64,000 bases of DNA. Origin: Drosophila persimilis. Its lineage: Eukaryota > Arthropoda > Insecta > Diptera > Drosophilidae. Positions within the stretch are counted from its first letter, which is position 1. Each line of letters starts with the position of its first letter. The DNA lies in contig NW_020825294.1 in assembly GCF_003286085.1 (NCBI RefSeq), positions 1,860,001-1,924,000 of the forward strand. The letters run 5' to 3'. The notes beneath the pieces are model-generated. The model ran no database searches. It saw only the letters and a program-made list of their open reading frames with translations, and was not told the DNA's origin. Both the position numbers and the translations under genes were made by a program. Below, in pieces: positions 58,269 through 64,000 of the stretch.

Positions 58269-60360
58269 TTAAGTGCTAAACTGTCCACAGCAGTCGGTTG
58301 GGATCTCTGCAACAATTATAAAACATTATACACCAATCAAAAAGGAACTTTAAATACTTACTGTTCGTCTCGCCCCAGCCCAAGGGTACGCCCAGTCGAC
58401 TGTTCTCCTGCTTGAGCCACTGATAAAGCGGATCAAAGTATTCCAAGAGGGCGGATGTGTCCATTTCCGTTTCGCCTGTAAACTCCTGCAAGACCTCCTT
58501 CCAGTGGCGGCTGCTGCCGTGCGACAGGAATTTGCTCAATGCACGACCCGCCTCCTTGCTGCCAAATATGTCGCAATTGTCCAGGGTGCGCCGACTGTCG
58601 TTGGGGGCATACTGGCCGGCCAGGCTGCAGAGGGCCTTGTGAAACTGGAACTGAAATATGTGGGCGGCAAAGTAGCGCAGATATTCGACATCCGCATCGA
58701 TGTGATACTTGGCCGGCGGATCAAAGTCCTTGTCTGTGCGCGACACGGGCGGCTCGACGCCACCGTATTCGGATCTCATTTGCCAGAAGCCGCAGTTCCA
58801 TTGCGGCTCCTCGATTTCGTTACGGAAGACGGCATATCGATATTTATCCATGGTATAGCCAAAGGGCAGGAACACAATCTTCGAGAGGGCTTGCTTAAAC
58901 AGCTCATTGATGCGACTCTTCTCGTCCAGCCGGCCATTGTCGGTCAGGCCAATGCTTTTCAAATGCTTCGCCGACATCACTGACAGCGCGATGACATCGC
59001 CCACAGCCTCGTGAAAGCCGGGATTGGGAGCTCCTCTGAAGACAGCCGGCTGCTGTTCGTACTGCAGGTAGTATTGAATGTGTCCCAGTTCATGGTGGAC
59101 CACAAAGAAGTAGTGCATGTCCACCTCAGTGCACATTTTGATTCTCACATCGCTGTCTTGATAAAAGTCCCAGGCGGAGGCGTGACAAACTACTTGACGA
59201 TCATCGGGTCGGGTAATCAAACTCAGGTTCCAGAAGCTCGGCGGCAATGCCCGCATGCCCAGACTCTGAAAGAACTGGTCGCCCAACTCGAATAGCTTCT
59301 GGACCGTGTAGTTCTGTTGCACCATTTCGGCCTTGACATCCACAAAGGGTTTCTCCGGATAGGGTGTGAAGAGATCAATCACTTCGTTCCACGACTGAGC
59401 CCACATGTTGCCCAGCAGATGCATGGGTATGTTACCCTCCGCGGGGACCACATCTTCGCCATAATGCTGGCGCAGTCGGTATCTGACATAGCCGTGGATC
59501 TGCCTGTAGAAGGGAAGCAGTTGCTTGAAACTAGCATCCAGTTGTCTCTCAAAGTCGGCATCCTCATAGAACTGCACCCAGTAATCGGCATACGAACGAT
59601 GATCTATATAAATAGAATATATTTCACCCATTAGAGAGGCCAGACAGGAGGTTATCGCGCCGAACACTCACCATTTAGATGGGCCGCCTTGCGGGTGAGT
59701 CGCACGTACTCGGCAAAGTTATCTTTCTGTGAGGTGCCAGCCTTGTCGTACCACTCGCGCCAATACCAGGCCAACTCTGCTGGATCGCGGCTATTCGAGA
59801 GACGCTCCTGAATGTGCGGCTCCAGCGTCAGCGAGCAGTCGCTGCGGTTCGTATAGGAGCACACATTGGTTGTGGCATAATTCGACTGCATCGAGCTGAT
59901 GGCGTTCTGCAGGGCCAGATAATCCTCAGTATTGAGGGCAGATGCTCCCATCTTGGACAGGTGGAGTGCCTGCCTGCGTATGTCTGCATCCTCGGACAGA
60001 TGGTAGTCGGAGGATTTGATTTTCTGGGCCAGCTGTTTATTTTGTACAGCGTTACGTGCATAGACAGCAATCATAGCCTGGCGATTGTCATCGGTCACAT
60101 TGGTGTTGTAGGTGTAGCTAGCCAGGTATTCCTCGTGGTAGCGCTGGCGCAGCAATTCATTTTCACGCTCAAAGAAACGACGGGCATCCAAGGTGGAGGC
60201 TGAACATGAATTGTCCGTGGCCAAACCGTCAGGCAGCTGAGACGCGAATACAATTGTTGTGATATGGTAGGCAATGAGTATTCTATGGAGTCCTTTAACT
60301 TACCCGCGCCAGAAAGACCAGCAGAAGGGACAAAACCCAAATAACTTGTATTTTTTCCAT
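58269..60360 (-). CDS. Acer: Acer, angiotensin-converting-enzyme-related metallopeptidase, 633 aa
   Basis: Secreted zinc dipeptidyl carboxypeptidase of the M2 family; Acer is implicated in heart, sleep and nutrient-related physiology in flies. Four exons join in frame: 60304-60360 (signal peptide MEKIQVIWVLSLLLVFLAR), 59672-60236, 58362-59603 and 58269-58306, giving 633 aa. Active site HHELGH at about 377-382, with zinc ligands H378, H382 and E406 in GFHEAVGD; catalytic E379. Other M2 features are GNMWAQSW, CHASAWDFY, FLPFGYTMDKYR and YFAAHIFQFQFH with paired Cys. The C-terminus IPTDCCGQFST lacks a membrane anchor, as in insect ACEs. It fits Acer rather than Ance by the QYEQQPAVFRGAPNPGF and VIALSVMSAKHLKSIGL blocks. 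The catalytic residues are all present, so it should be active. Confidence 0.95.
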
Positions 60361-61176
60361 CGTAATTCAATGCCCACTGCTTCTTTTGGCGGGAATCCAC
60401 TGTATACTGCTTTTCTTGGCGCAAATACTTTTCTCAGGTGGCGGGCCGCCACTGCTTTCCTGACGAGCGTTAACTTTTCGCAGCTATTCTTGTCAGCAGT
60501 CCACTGTAGACTGCAAATAAACTGTTTGTCTACTGCTTTGTGGCCGCCATTCCCAGCTCAAATAGAGGCTCTGTCTTATCAATTGAGGCCTGCTACTTTG
60601 CACTTTGAATTTATTATACAAATAATTATTTATGCTTACCTAACAAAGAGAATAATTCCAGAGATTACTGAGTGTTTCTGCCTCCAGCGGCAGGGAACAT
60701 TTAAATATTTCCGGCTGCCGGGGACTGCTTTTATGACTGTATCAATGCACTAGAACACACACATACACATACACAGACTCACACTCATGCATGCAGCACA
60801 TGCTAATTCGATGTCGATATTCTTTAAAAACGAAATGCATTCAGTTACACATTCATTCACAATCTGCCTTAAGGTGCGCGTGAGCCGGAATATTACACCT
60901 GCCGCCAATCTGGCTTCGTTATTTGTTGCTCTTTTTGTTGCCGGCACATTATCCAGTGCTTGTGCTGAATTGCCGCCAGGTGCTCTGCTTTCAACGAAGG
61001 TATCGGGTTAACTGTAAACTGGCGTGAAACCAAGAGCAATTTTATACATACATACATACGTACATATTTAAGCTTGTCTTTTATTTTTAAATACCAACAA
61101 TAAGTAAACAAAAGAGGGAAAATTGTACACTTCAATCAGGAACCAAATATACGCAACATAGACATATTCCTTGAAA
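60361..61176. other. Acer promoter and Uba4 3' flank
   Basis: About 800 bases with no supported gene. It includes the Acer leader/promoter on the left and the 3' UTR of Uba4 on the right. The open plus-strand frame at 60787-61011 resembles a signal-peptide-bearing peptide but lacks support. Confidence 0.5.
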
Positions 61177-62532
61177 TTAGTAAATAGGAAAAGTAGCGTC
61201 CACACTGCCTGTCCAAGCATGCAGCCCACCAACCAGATCCCGGATGGAATGTGCGGGAAATCGATTTTTAATATGCTGAGCAGCGATTTGGGAATCGTTG
61301 CCACGCCTACAGAGCAGTACTATGGGTAATTCCTTGTCCTCCAGCTGCTTGGCGAAACGTTTTAGGTAGCTGTCGTCTAGGATTTCACTCAGTGGCACAT
61401 TGATGGATCTGGGCAGCTGACAAATCTCGAATTCTGCCGGAGGCCGTACATCGAGCAGCAGATGTGGCTGCGACTGTAGCTTCTGATGGTATTCCTTTAC
61501 CTCCAGTCGCTGATCCGGCTCTAGTAGGTCCAGGGGATTGTCTTTGTCAGTGGCATGCATTCCGCAGAACATCTCGTAGTCGATTAGTTCCGTGATTAGG
61601 GGCTGAGCAGAGCACACGTGACAGTTGGGTCGTTTGGTGCGTATCCGGATATTGCGGAACATAAAGCTGCTGCCATCGAAGATGAGCAGACGTCCGGACA
61701 TCACATCGCCCAAGCCGATTATCACCTTAATGGCCTCCAGGGCCTGCATGGCTCCAATGATTCCTGTCACGGCGCCTAGAACGCCTCCATCACCACAGTT
61801 GGTGACTGCTTCGGGTGGCGGAGGCACCGGATAGATGCACCGGTAGCAAGGTCCCTGCCCATAGCCATACACGGTCAGCTGTCCATCCATCTTGAGCGCG
61901 CTCCCAGACACCAGAGGCTTGCGGAGCATCACACAGGCGTCGTTCAGCAGGTAACGGGTAGCCACATTGTCACTGCAGTCCAGGACCACGTCATAGGGTC
62001 GTATAATGTGCATGGCATTCATGCTGTTGATCAGACGCGAGTGGCAGCGGATCTGACAGTGCGAATTAAGTTCCAGCAGAGCAATCCTTGCAGACTCAGC
62101 CTTGGACATGCCGCAGCGGTGCTCCGAGTGCAGGATCTGACGATGCAGATTGCTGCGCTCCACCTCATCGTAGTCGATGAGGCCTAGGTGTCCGCAACCG
62201 GCTGCCACCAGGTACTGGGCGGCCGGACAACCCAATCCTCCCATACCCACAATCAGCACGGAGCTGTTTTTCAGCTTCAACTGGCCTTGGACTCCAAAGT
62301 CCTGGAGAATCAACTGTCTGCTATATCGGGCTATGTCGTCGTTGGTGAGTTTGGTCTGAGGTGTGGGCATGTCATTGGACGACTCTTCCGCTTCATCACT
62401 GTCCTCGCCGGCGGCTATGGCCGCCTCCAACTCGCGAAGACATTGCTCCTTCCTGTTGAGGTTGGCCCGCAGATCAGCAATATCTCGCTTCAGCTTGACC
62501 CTCTCGCTTTCCAGTGCCTCGGAGTCGATCAT
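61177..62532 (-). CDS. Uba4: Uba4/MOCS3: Urm1- and MOCS2A-activating adenylyltransferase-sulfurtransferase, 451 aa
   Basis: E1-like enzyme that adenylates and thiolates the C-termini of Urm1 (for U34 tRNA thiolation) and MOCS2A (molybdopterin synthesis), in the cytosol. Intronless; I start at the ATG at 62532 because the codons before it lack an ATG. A coiled-coil N-terminus (1-50) is followed by the ThiF/E1 domain. This has GxGGLG ([10 protein letters not shown], about 94-103), [13 protein letters not shown], zinc CxxC pairs C229/C232 and C304/C307, and catalytic C246 in TNCGDGG. A rhodanese domain (about 340-451) carries the persulfide cysteine C408 in [10 protein letters not shown]. All active residues are present. 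D. melanogaster Uba4 (CG13090) is a neighbour of Acer and PIG-U (CG13089), as here. Confidence 0.96.
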   Translation of the reverse strand: MIDSEALESERVKLKRDIADLRANLNRKEQCLRELEAAIAAGEDSDEAEESSNDMPTPQTKLTNDDIARYSRQLILQDFGVQGQLKLKNSSVLIVGMGGLGCPAAQYLVAAGCGHLGLIDYDEVERSNLHRQILHSEHRCGMSKAESARIALLELNSHCQIRCHSRLINSMNAMHIIRPYDVVLDCSDNVATRYLLNDACVMLRKPLVSGSALKMDGQLTVYGYGQGPCYRCIYPVPPPPEAVTNCGDGGVLGAVTGIIGAMQALEAIKVIIGLGDVMSGRLLIFDGSSFMFRNIRIRTKRPNCHVCSAQPLITELIDYEMFCGMHATDKDNPLDLLEPDQRLEVKEYHQKLQSQPHLLLDVRPPAEFEICQLPRSINVPLSEILDDSYLKRFAKQLEDKELPIVLLCRRGNDSQIAAQHIKNRFPAHSIRDLVGGLHAWTGSVDATFPIY

Positions 62533-62726
62533 TAATAAAAGCAAAAATATATTTACAAAGTGCGAAAATTAAAGATTTCTCCCATCAGCTGATGCTCGAT
62601 AGGTTATCGGCTCATTACCGGCAAACTCGATAGGCTGCTTATCGATGCGAACAGCTGTTCCTCTGCTTTTTCTTGAGGAGTTTGAAGTCTGTTTACAATT
62701 ATCTAATCATAAATTAAATCAAACCC
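62533..62726. promoter_or_regulatory. Divergent Uba4-mRpL51 promoter with DRE-type site
   Basis: Only 194 bases separate the two ATGs, so this is a shared bidirectional promoter. It has TATCGAT at 62640-62646 and two related TCGATAGG strings nearby (62596, 62629), fitting DREF control of housekeeping genes. E-box-like CAGCTG also occurs twice. Confidence 0.6.
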
Positions 62727-63251
62727 ATGTCCTGGCTTAGTAACACAATTCAAAAGCTGTGCAGAGTCACGCTCCTGTCGGCCGGCAGCAATCCTCTGCC
62801 TGCGATCTCCGCCACATCCACAACGGTGCGACAACTTTCGCATGCCGAGCGACGAGCACGCGGTCCTACAGTGCGGCGCTATGGCTACAAGGATAAGATC
62901 TTCAAGAGTGGTCTGCTTCCCCATTTGGACAACGGACAGAAGCTGCCGATGCCCGTCTACCGCCCGAAGAACCCCTGGTCAGAAAAGCGCGCCCTTTTCG
63001 GCCAGAATGACTACATTGACATTCTGGGCAACGATCGACTGCATCCGGTGCGAGTGATGTACTCGGTGCCGTCATGGCTGCGTGGTGTCTCTGGCAACGA
63101 GTACCAGGTGCTGCTGCGCAAACGACGCCTGCTGGAGAAGAGCAAATACCCGATTGCACGGCCCACCAAGTGGAGGGATATGCAGAAGCGCATTCTGTAT
63201 CTGTACAAGTTCCTCAATCGCAAGACCAAGACCGGCTACTCCAAACAGTAG
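62727..63251 (+). CDS. mRpL51: Mitochondrial large-subunit ribosomal protein mL51, 174 aa
   Basis: Component of the 39S mitoribosome. The N-terminus ([20 protein letters not shown]..., Ser/Arg-rich, few acids) looks like a mitochondrial targeting sequence up to about residue 40. The conserved mL51 core follows: [16 protein letters not shown], then [31 protein letters not shown] and a basic end with [14 protein letters not shown]. This matches the human pattern W-x-EKRA-FG-x2-D-x-I-ILGN. Single exon, no introns. It ends in TAG at 63251, with an AATAAA signal at 63275-63280, only 60 bases from the opposing PIG-U stop. Confidence 0.93.
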   Translation: MSWLSNTIQKLCRVTLLSAGSNPLPAISATSTTVRQLSHAERRARGPTVRRYGYKDKIFKSGLLPHLDNGQKLPMPVYRPKNPWSEKRALFGQNDYIDILGNDRLHPVRVMYSVPSWLRGVSGNEYQVLLRKRRLLEKSKYPIARPTKWRDMQKRILYLYKFLNRKTKTGYSKQ

Positions 63252-63274
63252 CATGGAGCTCCCATAAAAGGCGT

Positions 63275-63280
63275 AATAAA
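63275..63280 (+). terminator. mRpL51 polyadenylation signal
   Basis: AATAAA 24 bases after the mRpL51 stop and followed by a T-rich stretch. The gene converges with PIG-U, whose stop is at 63312, so the 3' ends probably overlap. Confidence 0.75.
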
Positions 63281-63311
63281 GTGTTTTGTTGATTTGATAT
63301 TAGCTTTTGGC

Positions 63312-64000
63312 TTATTTTAAGAGTATGCGCGCCTCCTCTCCGTCGATCATGATCTTCTGGCCATTGTACAAACAGAACTCTCGCTTAACGTGCGCAAACA
63401 GCAGGTCCGTGATGAGGAATATCTGACCCGTCGAGAAGGCCAGCGTGGCTCCAAAATAGAAATTGGCATTGGCCGATCCCGCGTAGATCCATAAGTGCCA
63501 GAGGGTGCCCATCATGGACAAGGTCACCAAGAAGAATGTGAAGACAACAAAGCCATGGGCCATGTCTGAAAAAATTCAATTATTCTATCATAGATTCAGT
63601 TGAATTCTTAAGAACTTACACTTCCAGCATCGTTTCCACAGAGGCAGCAATGCCAGGTAGAAGCCCACATCTCCCAGGCTTGGATATGCACGAAACACAG
63701 CCATGAGGGCCACCAGTACGGTTGCCAGCAGCAATGGCTCCTTGCGCAGCTTAAGGCTGAGCGGCACCAGGTACAGCACTGTGGCATTCAGTTGGAATGT
63801 GATTAGGAACATGGTGCGGAAATGTTCAAACATTTCGGTAAAGAAATACCAAAACAGACCAATATTTGGCTGGAGATCTCGGAAATAAAAGCTGCCAACG
63901 GAAGAGAATATTATAGAGGAGGGCTATGAAGGCATCCATCATTTACTCACATAAATCCTAGGGTTCCATCCAAGAAACTCCAACTTTCTATAACCAAATA
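63312..64000 (-). CDS. PIG-U: PIG-U, GPI transamidase subunit (3' part; gene runs off the window)
   Basis: Multi-spanning ER subunit of the GPI transamidase complex, which attaches GPI anchors to proteins. Three exons are seen: 63951-64000 (5' end outside the window), 63620-63891 and 63312-63565, about 191 codons of the C-terminal half. Recognisable PIG-U blocks are ESWSFLDGTLGF, PNIGLFWYFFTEMFEHF, SYPS-type RAYPSLGDVGFYLALLPLW, and LWHLWIYAGSANANFYFGAT with GQIFLITDLLFAHVKRE. Hydrophobic helices fill most of the sequence. The last residues are EARILLK before the TAA. The FWYFF...MF and WIYAGSAN motifs are conserved from yeast to human. No defects in the visible portion. Confidence 0.95.

Noticed and set aside
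60787-61011. 74-aa plus-strand ORF with a signal-peptide-like stretch (LASLFVALFVAGTLSSACA)
   Set aside because: Looks like a secreted peptide start, but it stops soon after, has no supporting exon downstream that I can splice in, and overlaps the Uba4 3' flank.
61177-62544. A 455-residue start for Uba4 (MLLLMIDS...)
   Set aside because: The first codon is TTG; the first ATG is at 62532, which gives the normal coiled-coil N-terminus.

Overview
The window is nuclear DNA of a fruit fly, genus Drosophila. The evidence is the gene set (Eaat1, Cks30A, armi, PCNA2, Hakai, Pmvk, lmg, Acer, Uba4, mRpL51, PIG-U, all close in sequence to the Drosophila proteins), GT-AG introns mostly of 45-90 nt, CAAAATG-like start contexts, M1BP/Motif 1 and DRE promoter elements, and DINE-1 (INE-1) repeat remnants. 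Nearly all recognisable genes belong to the arm that is 2L in D. melanogaster (Muller element B), but they are drawn from several distant 2L neighbourhoods, so the species is clearly not D. melanogaster. An obscura-group species is my best guess (inference only).

Layout. 0-2.5 kb: two tandem 133-aa paralogues of unknown function on the minus strand. 2.5-9.9 kb: no gene seen, one short MITE. 9.9-11.5 kb: a LEM-like, tail-anchored protein (probable CG3748 orthologue). 14.5-17.2 kb: Eaat1, the glial glutamate transporter, ten coding exons reconstructed to exactly 479 aa. 17.3-23.6 kb: upstream/non-coding DNA of Eaat1. 23.65-24.07 kb: a small unrecognised two-exon gene. 24.9-25.2 kb: Cks30A. 26.5-30.9 kb: a complete Armitage/MOV10L1-type RNA helicase, with a 90-codon cistron just upstream in the same inferred transcript, bracketed by repeats. 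32.9-37.5 kb: PCNA2, Hakai and Pmvk. 38.2-43.8 kb: an unrecognised multi-exon gene with a cysteine-rich N-terminus and two possible C-termini. 43.8-52.9 kb: a long stretch with no supportable gene. 52.9-54.0 kb: a frameshifted gene relic. 54.6-56.1 kb: lmg (APC11) followed on the same strand by a FAM89/LURAP-like ORF, an apparent dicistronic unit. 58.3-64 kb: a compact cluster of Acer, Uba4, mRpL51 and the 3' half of PIG-U.

Functional themes. Several genes serve the cell cycle and ubiquitin systems (Cks30A, PCNA2, lmg/APC11, Hakai). Others serve RNA metabolism (armi in piRNA biogenesis, Hakai in the m6A writer, Uba4 in tRNA thiolation) or basic metabolism (Pmvk, PIG-U, mRpL51). There is no bacterial-style operon logic. 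The notable architecture is post-transcriptional and regulatory: two candidate dicistronic units (armi, lmg), a start-stop overlapping uORF at lmg, a long uORF overlapping the Pmvk start, a GC-AG intron deciding the Hakai C-terminus, and a ~110-bp Motif 6/Motif 1 promoter block shared by Cks30A and Hakai, with decayed copies flanking the helicase gene. A small MITE family with TACAGTGCG-type inverted ends occurs three times. I saw no tRNA, rRNA, CRISPR or bacterial features.
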